This document shows positions 55,701 through 62,857 of a stretch of 64,000 bases of DNA, piece after piece (the stretch's first letter is position 1; each line of letters opens with the position of its first letter). Made by a program: the position numbers and the translations under genes. Origin of the DNA: CAVPDE01 sp963702565 (GTDB taxonomy: Bacteria; Desulfobacterota; DSM-4660; Desulfatiglandales; HGW-15). The notes below the pieces were generated by a model, which did no database searches, was not told the DNA's origin, and saw only the letters and a program-made list of their open reading frames with translations. The stretch lies in contig CAVPDE010000018.1 of assembly GCA_963702565.1 (NCBI GenBank), positions 351,582 through 415,581 of the forward strand, read 5' to 3'.

Positions 55701-55774
55701 TCTTGGGCCAGAACCGGAGTCGAAAAAGCAACTGCAAAAAGCAACGTTATGAAAACGCGAAGGATGAGCATCAT
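52733..55774 (-). CDS. M16-family zinc metallopeptidase, two-domain, secreted
   Basis: 1013 residues from ATG 55774 (GGAG 6 bp upstream; GTG 55786 is an alternative). The signal peptide LRVFITLLFAVAFSTPVLAQ targets the periplasm. The inverted zinc motif HMLEH with a downstream Glu is in the first half. A long charged insertion (about 100-150) follows. The second half is an inactive M16 domain (no HxxEH; DTLVHGGAG). This is the pitrilysin/insulinase-like domain order. The last codons and the stop lie inside heptamer array G. Confidence 0.92.
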   Translation of the reverse strand: MMLILRVFITLLFAVAFSTPVLAQDSSEKINLDVKEFRLKNGMMFLVVERHATPQVACHLSIRAGSALEEAGKTGIAHMLEHMMFKGTKNFGTMDPSKDQSLQDQIEAAYQTVLFEERKRNPDRTLIQAKRKEMERLRLEVQKIYVSQAFSSQLGKNGAVRVNAFTSKDETQYFMSVPSDMVEQWFSIVSEQLFEPAWREFYVEKEVIQREWAFRYVNNPDGAAWLDLQSTAYTAHPYRNPTIGWKSDMEKFNTKDAMGFHAANYHPANAVAVLVGDISLEKAKLLAEVYFARYPAGRPAPETVTQEPPQSGPRKSVRFLKGARTPNVLIGFHGARMGTEDFDALDALAMVLSHGRGARMTQEVVNKGLAVEAWAHNLDNRYAGMLILGGSPNEPAELKKGSLSEEEERQAHLRACETLEKILLTEVERLKNEPVSSRELERIKKLNHRDFMERLRTNESLAMALATTEVQVGWPYLLSYLDRIDKVTPEAIREVANRTATEENRTTVFVIPGGKQERPPEVYEEVRSLSGSSARMEFKPKDFTNQSNYPTPQGWRHPLSFDRKPHKIPYEKADFSAVEGVPVFYLKDTSLPLVDLTLLFKAGSVDVSDGKMGLTQILSDTLVHGGAGERSPQELAMVLDENAIRLSFSVNEEDTVVKLSVLKEDWDKGLALLLEVLTRPRFEEPVVQVSKDQILTALKRQGEDARSVSRREAMIWHFRGHVYGRDPLGALATIPGISRDELGDFLKSYLVPSNMVVAVAGDVERSVALGSLEKLFRSLPKGRAPERKITEPPQTGPVLALVHKPGQVQSQVSLALRSVRRTHPDFWKLSLLMNLFGGGDSMLYTRLREDLGLVYAAFFTQSYKWQAGTLLGYIGCKGDKTSQAIEETVKIMNSLHREVPADELEQKRMDVLNSFVFNVDTPSALVETYGRYHMRGEPLDTLDRIQEAYIQAKQEELESLSVKFLDPRRLLIVVVGDKTTPVNREGGKVINLEEDLKALAKKLDLPFTELPLR

Positions 55775-56163
55775 AAGAATCTCCACTGGGACGAACGGGT
55801 GACAGGGTGGGATCGCGAAGATCCCTTATTGTAAGGCTTTGAAAACCCTTAAAAACTAACCATAAGCCTGACGGGTTTCAAGGGCTTCCGGCATCCGGAT
55901 CCCTCCGCTTCGTGCTAGAGGGATAAGCGGTAAGATAATTAGCGCTGTCCGGCTACCAGATATAGTCGTATCCTGCGCCATTTTATACAATATGCAGGGA
56001 TATTATATAAATTTATACTCAATTAATGAAAGAGTTTGACACTCCCCTGACCGCATCTATATATTTCTTGAATTATTGTTCCGTTGTGTTTTGCGATCGG
56101 GTTTGCGGAGGAAAAATTGGAGCCCCGATCGAGAAAAGGGAGCAGTGAACTGAGGAGTAGCTT
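55775..56163. other. Divergent intergenic region, M16 protease / 70-residue protein
   Basis: About 390 bp without a gene. The part 55980-56090 is very AT-rich and contains the promoter listed at 56036-56063. A second AT-rich stretch (TATTATATAA near 56001) could bind IHF, whose subunit gene lies just downstream. I see no RNA gene. Confidence 0.6.
56036..56063 (+). promoter_or_regulatory. Strong sigma-70-type promoter upstream of the 70-residue gene
   Basis: TTGACA (56036-56041), 16-bp spacer, TATATA (56058-56063). About 95 bp of leader precede the GTG at 56164. Confidence 0.6.
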
Positions 56164-56376
56164 GTGAAGAGGCATTCATACGCAAGAGAAAACTCCGGCA
56201 TCCTGGAACTTCTGAAGGTTGGAGACCTGCTCAATGTAAAGTACTATCCCAGAAAGTCGGCCTATGCTTCCGAGTGGCAAAAGACCGCGGTTCGTCACAT
56301 CACATGGAACGATCAAGGAAGGCTAAGAGGGCATTATCTCGTAGGTCTTGAGATTATGGAAGACGGGAGAGAGTGA
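56164..56376 (+). CDS. Conserved-looking 70-residue protein
   Basis: 70 residues from GTG 56164, preceded by GAGGAG. The sequence LKVGDLLNVKYYPRKS and the end GRLRGHYLVGLEIMED look like the last strands of a PilZ-like beta barrel, but the RxxxR motif is absent. Its own promoter and a terminator make it a monocistronic, probably well-expressed gene. Function unknown. Confidence 0.65.
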   Translation: MKRHSYARENSGILELLKVGDLLNVKYYPRKSAYASEWQKTAVRHITWNDQGRLRGHYLVGLEIMEDGRE

Positions 56377-56398
56377 AATGTGCTTTCACTCCCCTTTT
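56371..56398. terminator. Terminator between the 70-residue gene and ihfA
   Basis: Stem GAGTGAAA/TTTCACTC with a 5-nt loop, followed on the plus strand by CCCCTTTT. It spans the stop codon of the plus-strand gene and the last codons of the converging IHF gene. Confidence 0.7.
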
Positions 56399-56676
56399 GA
56401 GTTAACTCTCGCTCGCAAAATGGGAGAACACTTGAAAGTGATCACCCGTCTGGACCCGAGCATCAAATCTTCCCCGGTCGCGGGATTTCGCCCTTTTCGT
56501 GCATTCTTGCTTTTGACACAGAACTTTCCGAAACCGCTGATCAGAACATCTTCCCCGTTCTCCAGATTCTTCTGAATCATCTCCAGAAGAGACTCGAGGA
56601 GATCAGCGGACTTTTTCTTCGGAATGTCGAGTTGACGGCAAATCGAATTCACAATGTGATCTTTCGTCACGGTCAT
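56386..56676 (-). CDS. ihfA: Integration host factor / HU family DNA-binding protein
   Basis: 96 residues. Helices TVTKDHIVNSICRQLDIPKK and LLESLLEMIQKNLENGE lead to the GFGKF core and the beta-arm RKGRNPATGEDL, which inserts its Pro into the DNA minor groove. The arm and the IxF end (VITFKCSPILR) fit the IHF-alpha group better than HU. IHF bends DNA, for example at sigma-54 promoters such as the one before pspA. Confidence 0.9.
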   Translation of the reverse strand: MTVTKDHIVNSICRQLDIPKKKSADLLESLLEMIQKNLENGEDVLISGFGKFCVKSKNARKGRNPATGEDLMLGSRRVITFKCSPILRARVNSKGE

Positions 56677-56821
56677 AGGTCGACGCTCCTTTGGGAGAAG
56701 TTCCGTTTGGTGTGGGGCTCTCTTTGACTATGGGAGATAAAGCTACTTTGAGTTATGTATTTTGTCAAGAAATTAATGAAGTTACGGGTGCGTTGCTGTC
56801 TGCTCCATGGACGGGGTGCCC

Positions 56822-57220
56822 ATGAGACCTCTCCGGTTCGTGAAAGTGTGGTTGTCTCTCGGATGGTTTGCTGTCTGCATGCTCATCTATCAGTCCCTGA
56901 ATCCATCACCCCTCGAGTTGCCCGTATGGCCCTTGGCCGACAAACTGGCGCACTTCATGGCCTACGGCTGGATCATGCTCTGGTTCGGTTTCATTTATCG
57001 GCCCGGGAAGAAGTATCTCCTCCACGGCTTGAGTTTGGTCCTCTTGGGAGTGACGCTTGAACTTCTTCAAGGGGCGAGCGGCTATCGATCGATGGACGCA
57101 TTGGATGCGTGCTTCAACGCCCTGGGCGTTTTTGCCGGTTGGCTGTTGGCTTGCACAAGACTTTCGTCCGCTCTCTTGTGGACGGAGCGGTTGATCTACA
57201 GCGCAGAGCGAAGAGCGTAG
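56822..57220 (+). CDS. VanZ-family membrane protein
   Basis: 132 residues from ATG 56822 (or 56807). Four membrane helices carry the family pattern: NPSPLELPVWPLADKLAHFMAYG, FGFIY, GVTLELLQG and YRSMDALDACFNALGVFAGW. The family is linked to teicoplanin resistance and membrane processes; its role is unknown. The last codons (SAERRA) and the stop are encoded by heptamer array H. Confidence 0.85.
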   Translation: MRPLRFVKVWLSLGWFAVCMLIYQSLNPSPLELPVWPLADKLAHFMAYGWIMLWFGFIYRPGKKYLLHGLSLVLLGVTLELLQGASGYRSMDALDACFNALGVFAGWLLACTRLSSALLWTERLIYSAERRA

Positions 57221-57325
57221 AGCTTGAAGCATATAGCGAAGAGCAAAGAGCAGAGAGTCCAGCACCAAGGCCTTTCACTTCTCTCTCTTGCTCTCAGCTC
57301 TCTCGCTCTCAGCTCTATGCTTATA
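57201..57325. repeat. Heptamer array H (GCGNAGA / GCTCTNN)
   Basis: Eight consecutive 7-bp words starting GC occupy 57201-57256 (for example GCGCAGA, GCGAAGA twice, GCAAAGA). The inverted block of GCTCTCA and GCTCTAT words reaches 57325. It covers the vanZ stop and touches the stop codon of the converging HD gene (57321). Same word family as array G. Confidence 0.8.
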
Positions 57326-57899
57326 TATTTCCCTTCAAGCCGATTGCTTCAGCGACCTCCCTCATGCCCACAATGGTGTCTGTGATCATCTCTCCGAGAT
57401 CCATTCCGAGCATTTGAGCTCCCTTCTCGATAATGGAGCGGTCCACGCCTGCTGCGAATCTTTTGTCCTTCCACTTCTTCTGCACGGATTTGGCCGTCAT
57501 GTCGAGAACGCTTTTGGAAGGTCTCACGAGCGCTGTGGTAGCCACGAGTCCTGTCAGTTCGTCTATGGCATAGAGGATCTTTTCCATGGCGGACTGAGGC
57601 TCTACATTGGAGCAGATCCCCCATCCGTGGCTCACGACGGAGCGAATGTAATCCTCAGGCCATCCTCGTTCTCTGAGAATCTGTTCTGTTTTGCTGCAGT
57701 GCTCGGAAGGGAACTGCTCATAATCCAGGTCGTGGACGAGACCGATGACTCCCCACTTTTCTTCGTCTTCGCCCCGCTTTCTCGCAAAATACCGCATGAC
57801 AGCCTCCACCGCCAGAGCGTGTTTGATGAGGCTGTCCGTCTTGTTGTACTCCTTGAGAAGGATCAGGGCTTCCTCCCTATTGGGTTTCTCTGCGCTCAT
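57321..57899 (-). CDS. HD-domain protein, predicted hydrolase
   Basis: 192 residues from ATG 57899 (RBS GGGAGG). The motif order is KHALAVEAVMRYFA, then GLVHDLDYEQFPSEHC and SHG, giving the H...HD...H metal set of small HD phosphohydrolases. The C-terminal half (DELTGLVATTALVRPSK, VKSVQKKWKDKRFAAGV-like) is conserved in a group annotated only as HD hydrolases. Substrate unknown. It converges on vanZ through heptamer array H. Confidence 0.87.
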   Translation of the reverse strand: MSAEKPNREEALILLKEYNKTDSLIKHALAVEAVMRYFARKRGEDEEKWGVIGLVHDLDYEQFPSEHCSKTEQILRERGWPEDYIRSVVSHGWGICSNVEPQSAMEKILYAIDELTGLVATTALVRPSKSVLDMTAKSVQKKWKDKRFAAGVDRSIIEKGAQMLGMDLGEMITDTIVGMREVAEAIGLKGNI

Positions 57900-58079
57900 G
57901 GTTGTCCTCCCTTCGTGATCTACGCCATGATACGCAAACGACTCCGAAGAACAAGTTAAAAGTTCGGTCGCCTCCCGCGTCGTCTGATGCAATGGACCGC
58001 ACGCAAAGCTTGTCAGATGCCATTTGTGTTTTATCTTTGATATGAACGGGATGGCATCGCTGCAAGAAAGGATAAAGAA

Positions 58080-59126
58080 GTGGAACAGGCTCTTTCTAGA
58101 ACCCTGAAGTTCATTAACGCAAGTCGTGCGGAGGCAAGTCAGGAATTCCGCTGTGAGGTCCCTCTGGAGGAGGCCTCGGATGCCAACCTTCTGGACGCTT
58201 ACTCAAGGGCGGTCACCGCGGTTGTCGATGCGGTAGGACCGGCGGTGGTCAGCATTTCAAGCAGGGGGGAGCCACACGGGGGAGAGCCGGAGCAAACAGG
58301 CGCAGGGTCAGGGGTGGTCATTGCGCCCGACGGGTATGTTCTCACCAACGATCACGTGGTTCATCATGCCAAGCGACTGACCGTCACCCTGACGGACGGC
58401 ACAGATTTCGGAGCTTCCGTGGTAGGTAAAGATCCCGCTACTGATCTGGCCGTGATCAGGGCCGAGGCATCTGGGTTGCAGTGCGCAGCGCTTGGGGACT
58501 CTTCGCTGCTGCGTGTCGGCCAGCTGGTGATCGCCATGGGAAATCCCTTCGGCTTTCAGTCCACAGTCTCAACAGGAGTCGTGAGCGCCCTGGGTCGTGC
58601 CCTGAGAAGCCGTGAAGGCCGCCTGATCGAGAGCATCATCCAACACACAGCCCCTCTCAATCCGGGCAACTCCGGGGGCCCGCTCGTGGATTCAAGAGGA
58701 CGGGTCATGGGGATCAACACGGCGATCATCATGATGGCTCAGGGCATCGGATTCTCGATTCCCTCTAATACGGCGCGGTGGGTGGTGTCTCAACTGCTCA
58801 CTCATGGGAAAGTCAGACGCGCTTTTCTTGGCATTGCCGCTCGGCCAAGGCCTCTGGACCGGCGCCAAGTTCGATTTCACGATCTTTCAGGAGATCAGGC
58901 AGTGGAAATCCTCTCGGTGGATCCCAAAAGCCCAGCAGGCCGCGCCGGCATGCGGGCTAGCGACCTCATCGTGTCTGTAAACGGGCAGAGGGTTGCTAGC
59001 GTTGATCATCTCCACAGGTTTTTGGGTGAATGGCCGATCGGCGAGCCTGTGACGATCACGGTGGTGAGAGGAAAAAGCAAGGTGAAGCTGACGGTGGTTC
59101 CTGAAGAGGCAGGAATCCTTCACTAG
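58080..59126 (+). CDS. HtrA/DegP-like serine protease with one PDZ domain
   Basis: 348 residues from GTG 58080. The catalytic triad His92 (LTNDHVV), Asp122 (DPATDLAV) and Ser198 (PGNSGGP) is intact. One PDZ domain follows (about 255-335, with SPAGRAGMRASDLIVSVNG). No signal peptide or membrane helix is visible in the N-terminus, which is hydrophilic. Unlike classic DegP/DegS it may be cytoplasmic, or a start further upstream was missed; the region before 58080 does not offer a signal sequence in frame. Confidence 0.9.
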   Translation: MEQALSRTLKFINASRAEASQEFRCEVPLEEASDANLLDAYSRAVTAVVDAVGPAVVSISSRGEPHGGEPEQTGAGSGVVIAPDGYVLTNDHVVHHAKRLTVTLTDGTDFGASVVGKDPATDLAVIRAEASGLQCAALGDSSLLRVGQLVIAMGNPFGFQSTVSTGVVSALGRALRSREGRLIESIIQHTAPLNPGNSGGPLVDSRGRVMGINTAIIMMAQGIGFSIPSNTARWVVSQLLTHGKVRRAFLGIAARPRPLDRRQVRFHDLSGDQAVEILSVDPKSPAGRAGMRASDLIVSVNGQRVASVDHLHRFLGEWPIGEPVTITVVRGKSKVKLTVVPEEAGILH

Positions 59127-59131
59127 GGCTT

Positions 59132-59410
59132 CTACTTCCCGCCGGGGAAGATCAGCATCCATAAGCCGAGGATGACGAAAAGGATTCCGGCTCCGATTTT
59201 GATGGTGTTGGGAGGGACCAGCTTGGCGATGGCCGCTCCAAAAATAACGCCCAGCAACGAAGTAAGCACAAGGGCCCCTGCAGAACCGATGAAAACGGCA
59301 ATCCGCGATTTTCCTTCTGCAGAGAAGGCAAGCGTGGCAAGCTGGGTTTTATCTCCGAGTTCCGCTAAGAAGATCGTCGCAAAGGTGGTAAAGAGCAGCT
59401 TTAAATCCAT
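59132..59410 (-). CDS. GDT1/TMEM165 (UPF0016) family cation transporter
   Basis: 92 residues from ATG 59410 (RBS GGAGGAA). Three membrane helices carry one copy of the signature ELGDKTQ (about 17-23). Full-length members have two copies; single-copy bacterial forms are thought to dimerise. Characterised homologues export Mn2+ or exchange Ca2+/H+. Confidence 0.9.
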   Translation of the reverse strand: MDLKLLFTTFATIFLAELGDKTQLATLAFSAEGKSRIAVFIGSAGALVLTSLLGVIFGAAIAKLVPPNTIKIGAGILFVILGLWMLIFPGGK

Positions 59411-59485
59411 GATTCGTTCCTCCGGCAGGCATTGGCAAGAAATCATGGATAGGCTCTATACCACCTCTGTTGGCCTCACACAAGC

Positions 59486-59869
59486 TTAACTGTTCAGCCT
59501 GCTTTCCCAATCAAATTCCCTGGAGGTCACGTTGTGCTCCATGCGCCGAAGGCGCCGCTCCAGTTTCTCGTACCTTCTCTTGAGTCGATCGATGGCGCCT
59601 TTTCGGGAGTGCACATAGCTGTCATAGAACTCCTGCTCCGTCTGCGATCCAATGGGGATCATCGGTTCCGGTTTCATGAGCAATGCGGCGAGAAAATAAA
59701 GGCCCGTGATCGGCCAGAAGCCGGTGAGCAGAAGCAGGAGAACCACAAGCGCTCGAGTCCAGAACACAGAGAAGTCAAAATACTCGGCGATCCCTCTGCA
59801 CACGCCGAGTATCGCTCCTTTACGAGAGCGGTACAGCCCGCCGCTCATGATCTTTTCAAACCGTTTCAT
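59486..59869 (-). CDS. pspC: Phage shock protein C (PspC domain)
   Basis: 127 residues. The PspC motif LYRSRKGAILGVCRGIAEYFDFSVFWTR (about 12-39) precedes one hydrophobic helix region (about 40-66). The rest is a charged C-terminal coiled coil. In Gram-negatives PspB and PspC sense membrane stress and relieve PspA inhibition of PspF. It overlaps pspB by 4 bp. Confidence 0.93.
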   Translation of the reverse strand: MKRFEKIMSGGLYRSRKGAILGVCRGIAEYFDFSVFWTRALVVLLLLLTGFWPITGLYFLAALLMKPEPMIPIGSQTEQEFYDSYVHSRKGAIDRLKRRYEKLERRLRRMEHNVTSREFDWESRLNS

Positions 59870-60114
59870 TCTGTTTTCCCCTTCCTTTCCCGATCCAGAA
59901 GGATGGTCTCCAGCGCATCCACCCTCTCTTCCATCTTTGAAAGACCCTGATAGATTTCCTGGATCATTCTGGTCTCGTCGGCCTGATAAGCCTGCCCCTT
60001 GCGGGAGACTCCCCCTTTCACAATCCTGATGCCCATGAGGATTGTGCTTCCGATGATGGCAAGAGCAAGAACCAGACCTCCGAAAACAATGGCCACAATG
60101 AAAACGCTGTTCAT
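59866..60114 (-). CDS. pspB: Phage shock protein B-like
   Basis: 82 residues from ATG 60114 (GTG 60126 possible). One N-terminal membrane helix (about 4-28) is followed by a basic turn and a coiled coil (MIQEIYQGLSKMEERVDALE), the layout of PspB. Sequence similarity to E. coli PspB is weak, so the call leans on position between pspA and pspC. Confidence 0.8.
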   Translation of the reverse strand: MNSVFIVAIVFGGLVLALAIIGSTILMGIRIVKGGVSRKGQAYQADETRMIQEIYQGLSKMEERVDALETILLDRERKGKTE

Positions 60115-60139
60115 GGCAGAGTCCACTCCCCTCGAATGG

Positions 60140-60820
60140 TTAGACCGTCGTGCCGGCCCCCTCTTTCCGTAAAGAGGACTTCAGCGTTTGTAGCTCCTTT
60201 TCGATCTCGTCGTCAACCAGGAGATCATCAAACTTGGCCTCCAGGGTCGGCTTTCTCCCGAAATTGACGAGTTCCGCCGCCGCTTCCATGCGTTCGATGC
60301 GGTTTTCAAATTCCTCGAACTTGAGAACTGCCCCGGTGCTGTCCATTCGGCGGATCTCTTCCTGCGCCCTTATCTTCTTCAGGGCATGGACGTGCCGTTG
60401 CACAAGCAACCGCTGCTTCTCCCTGGCGCCCCGCAACTTCTCCTCCAGCTGTTTGATGTCCTCTTGGTACTGCTGAATCAGGGCATTCATCTCCTGAAGT
60501 TCTTTTTCAAAGGAATAGGCTCTGTCTGCGTATCGCCGCCTTTCCACCAGGGCTTCCCTTGCCAGGTCGTCGCGGCCTTTGCTGACTGCCAGACCTGCCT
60601 TTTCTTCCCAGTTCCTGGAACGAGAGAGCACCTCCGCCATCTGTCGTTGGGTTCTCTTGCTCGTTGCCATGGCAGCAGCGCAAGACGCCTTGATTTCGAT
60701 AAGCGTGTCTTCCATTTCCTGGATCATGAGGCTGATCAGTTTTTCAGGATCCTCTGCCTTGTCCAGCATGGCGTTTATGTTCGAGCTGATGATATCTCGA
60801 AAGCGTGTGAAAATCCCCAT
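60140..60820 (-). CDS. pspA: Phage shock protein A (PspA/IM30)
   Basis: 226 residues, almost all helical. MGIFTRFRDIISSNINAMLDKAEDPEKLI is the typical N-terminus with the amphipathic membrane helix and the AEDPEK motif. PspA oligomerises on damaged inner membranes and inhibits PspF. RBS AAGGAGG. A sigma-54 promoter lies upstream. Confidence 0.96.
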   Translation of the reverse strand: MGIFTRFRDIISSNINAMLDKAEDPEKLISLMIQEMEDTLIEIKASCAAAMATSKRTQRQMAEVLSRSRNWEEKAGLAVSKGRDDLAREALVERRRYADRAYSFEKELQEMNALIQQYQEDIKQLEEKLRGAREKQRLLVQRHVHALKKIRAQEEIRRMDSTGAVLKFEEFENRIERMEAAAELVNFGRKPTLEAKFDDLLVDDEIEKELQTLKSSLRKEGAGTTV

Positions 60821-60857
60821 AGTCTGACCTCCTTAGCAATCTTTTGATAAAAAATAT

Positions 60858-60873
60858 AGCAGGGAATGTGCCA
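60858..60873 (-). promoter_or_regulatory. Sigma-54 promoter of the pspABC operon
   Basis: On the minus strand TGGCACATTCCCTGCT matches TGGCAC-N5-TTGCW, with GG and GC in exact -24/-12 spacing. It is 38 bp upstream of the pspA start, and the divergent gene encodes the sigma-54 activator PspF, which supports it. Confidence 0.85.
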
Positions 60874-60919
60874 GAAAAGAGTTCCGCCAAATTAGCCAAG
60901 CATTACAACAGGTTTTAAC

Positions 60920-60949
60920 TTGACAGCCAAATTCAGCATGTGGTAATAA
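60920..60949 (+). promoter_or_regulatory. Probable sigma-70 promoter of pspF
   Basis: TTGACA (60920-60925), 18 bp, TAATAA (60944-60949), about 45 bp before the pspF ATG. The AT-rich DNA between it and the sigma-54 site is where PspF and IHF binding would be expected. Confidence 0.5.
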
Positions 60950-60994
60950 AGGCTATTAATAAGTAAAAAAAGCTAATAATAGGTTTTAAATGCC

Positions 60995-62038
60995 ATGAAA
61001 AGACAAAAAAATGAGCTGGGGTCCAGAGCCGCTTTTACTGTAAAGGTGCTCGAAGCCCTTGGTGAATCCAAGGCTTTTCTGGATTTTCGCGAGCAGCTGT
61101 CGAAGGTAGCCCCCATTAACCGGCCGGTCCTCCTGATTGGGGAGAGGGGCACAGGCAAGGAGCTGGCTGCGTCGCGACTTCATTTTCTTTCCAAGCGTTG
61201 GCAAGGCCCGATGGTGGCGCTGAATTGTTCGGCATTGGGCCCTTCTCTCATTGAGTCGGAGCTCTTCGGATATGAAAAAGGGGCTTTCACCGGAGCAGAG
61301 GAAAGGAGAAGAGGCCGGTTCGAGTCTGCGGATGGAGGCACTCTTTTTCTGGATGAAATAGGAAACATCCCAATGGAGGTCCAGGAAAAGATCCTGCGGG
61401 TGGTGGAATACGGTTCCTTTGAGCGAGTGGGAAGCCCTGAGCGCGTGGATGTGGATGTAAGGATTGTCGCCGCAACCCATGCGGATCTGGAGGGCCTTGT
61501 GGAGCAGGGGCGTTTCAAGCGCGACCTGCTCGACAGGCTTTCCTTTGAGGTTCTTTACCTGCCTCCTTTGCGCGAACGCGAGGAGGACATCGCTCTTCTT
61601 GCGAACCATTTTGCGGTTCGCATGGCCCATGAACTCGAGCGGGAGGAGTTGCCCCGGTTCAGTGAGGACGCCCTCAGAGCCCTGCAAGACTACACCTGGC
61701 CGGGCAATGTGCGTGAACTGAAAAACGTGGTTGAACGAGCCGTTTATCGCTCCGACTCATCACTCATCGCCGAGATTATTTTCAACCCCTTTGAACGCGC
61801 AGGAGTGCCGACGGAGAGGCTTCCGCGCGAAGCAAAGCAAGAGGTGAGACACGACTCAAAATCCCCTGAGGCCCGCAGGCCCTCTCTCAAAGGTGCGGTT
61901 GAGCACCTTGAGGTGAGGCTGCTGCAGGAGGCTCTTGAGGCGTCCCGGTACAGCCAGAGAAAGGCGGCTGCCCTGCTGGGGCTCAGCTACCACCAGTTTC
62001 GCGGAATGTTGCGCAAATACAAGGGCCGGGCAGCGTGA
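60995..62038 (+). CDS. pspF: Sigma-54-dependent activator PspF
   Basis: 347 residues. No regulatory N-domain, as in PspF. The AAA+ domain has Walker A GERGTGKE (49-56), the sigma-54 contact loop GAFTGA (96-101), Walker B GGTLFLDEI (114-122) and WPGNVRELKNVVERA. A Fis-type HTH ends the protein (SQRKAAALLGLSYHQFRGMLRK). It is divergent from pspABC and should activate its sigma-54 promoter. Confidence 0.94.
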   Translation: MKRQKNELGSRAAFTVKVLEALGESKAFLDFREQLSKVAPINRPVLLIGERGTGKELAASRLHFLSKRWQGPMVALNCSALGPSLIESELFGYEKGAFTGAEERRRGRFESADGGTLFLDEIGNIPMEVQEKILRVVEYGSFERVGSPERVDVDVRIVAATHADLEGLVEQGRFKRDLLDRLSFEVLYLPPLREREEDIALLANHFAVRMAHELEREELPRFSEDALRALQDYTWPGNVRELKNVVERAVYRSDSSLIAEIIFNPFERAGVPTERLPREAKQEVRHDSKSPEARRPSLKGAVEHLEVRLLQEALEASRYSQRKAAALLGLSYHQFRGMLRKYKGRAA

Positions 62039-62046
62039 AAAGGGAT

Positions 62047-62427
62047 TCACCTGAAATGCAAGAGACATGAGGGACCGGCAGAGGCCGAACTAGGCGCCGG
62101 GAGAGGGACCGTGGCCCGAAACACGTCGAAGTTGCTTTGAATGGCTTGGACGCAGGGCCCGTCCACATCCAGAAACTGAACGCCCACGCCCTTGCCGGTC
62201 ACGTGAGCCACCTGCGCTTTGATGAGCATGATTCTCTTTTCGAGGGGCAGGCGGGTAACCAGCTCAATCTTGTCGCCTCGCTTGAGCGATGAAGAGAGGT
62301 CAGTTTGGATGAACACACCGCCTACACAGAAGTTGTTGACGTGCTTGATGCCTTTAAGCCCTCTGATGACAACGTCGAGGTGAAACTCGATCCTCGGAGC
62401 CAGTCTCTTCTCTTTCTCCGCTTCCAA
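62047..62427 (-). CDS. PilZ-domain protein
   Basis: 126 residues from TTG 62427. The open frame extends to 62559, but those residues do not look coding. The PilZ motifs are EKRLAPRIEF (RxxxR type) and NNFCVGGVFIQT (N-x-x-x-GG). Single-domain PilZ proteins act as c-di-GMP adaptors. The C-terminal tail is rich in Pro, Ala and Ser. The start codon is uncertain. It converges on pspF. Confidence 0.8.
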   Translation of the reverse strand: MEAEKEKRLAPRIEFHLDVVIRGLKGIKHVNNFCVGGVFIQTDLSSSLKRGDKIELVTRLPLEKRIMLIKAQVAHVTGKGVGVQFLDVDGPCVQAIQSNFDVFRATVPLPAPSSASAGPSCLLHFR

Positions 62428-62857
62428 ACGCCTCGAGTTTTTTCCGCTTTTCGAATTCCTAATGGGCGGCCTGCAATCCCGGAGGTTAGACCTAACCTCT
62501 CTTACACACGCAAAAAGTGTGCAAAATGGCGTGATCCAGTGGGCGAAATAAGGTTGCATCGAAATTCCAGGAGCTTAGCCGGAGAGACGGAAATCCTCCG
62601 GGGGTCTGCGGGAATAAAACCTCCATTTACCTGTGAAAAGGCTCTCCACTTATGGGAAGGAGAATTCACACCGTGGCAAGCCCTCATTCGGGATCTCAGG
62701 GAATAGAGCGGGGTGCCACGGGAGAGTGCACCAGGGGTCAGGCACTCGGCTTGAATAGGCTCTCAGATTCATGCTAATGTCTCGACTATTCTTGGACATG
62801 GGGGGGACTCCTGTGAGCATGGTAAAAACAGCGTGCTCAGCTGCCCGTTTCTAAGCC
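62428..62857. other. Intergenic region between PilZ gene and methyltransferase
   Basis: About 430 bp between divergent genes. Open frames here look non-coding. I find no riboswitch, repeat or convincing promoter. Confidence 0.5.

Noticed and set aside
62305..62706. Plus-strand open frame of 133 codons
   Set aside because: It overlaps the PilZ gene on the other strand, has no recognisable motif and atypical composition.
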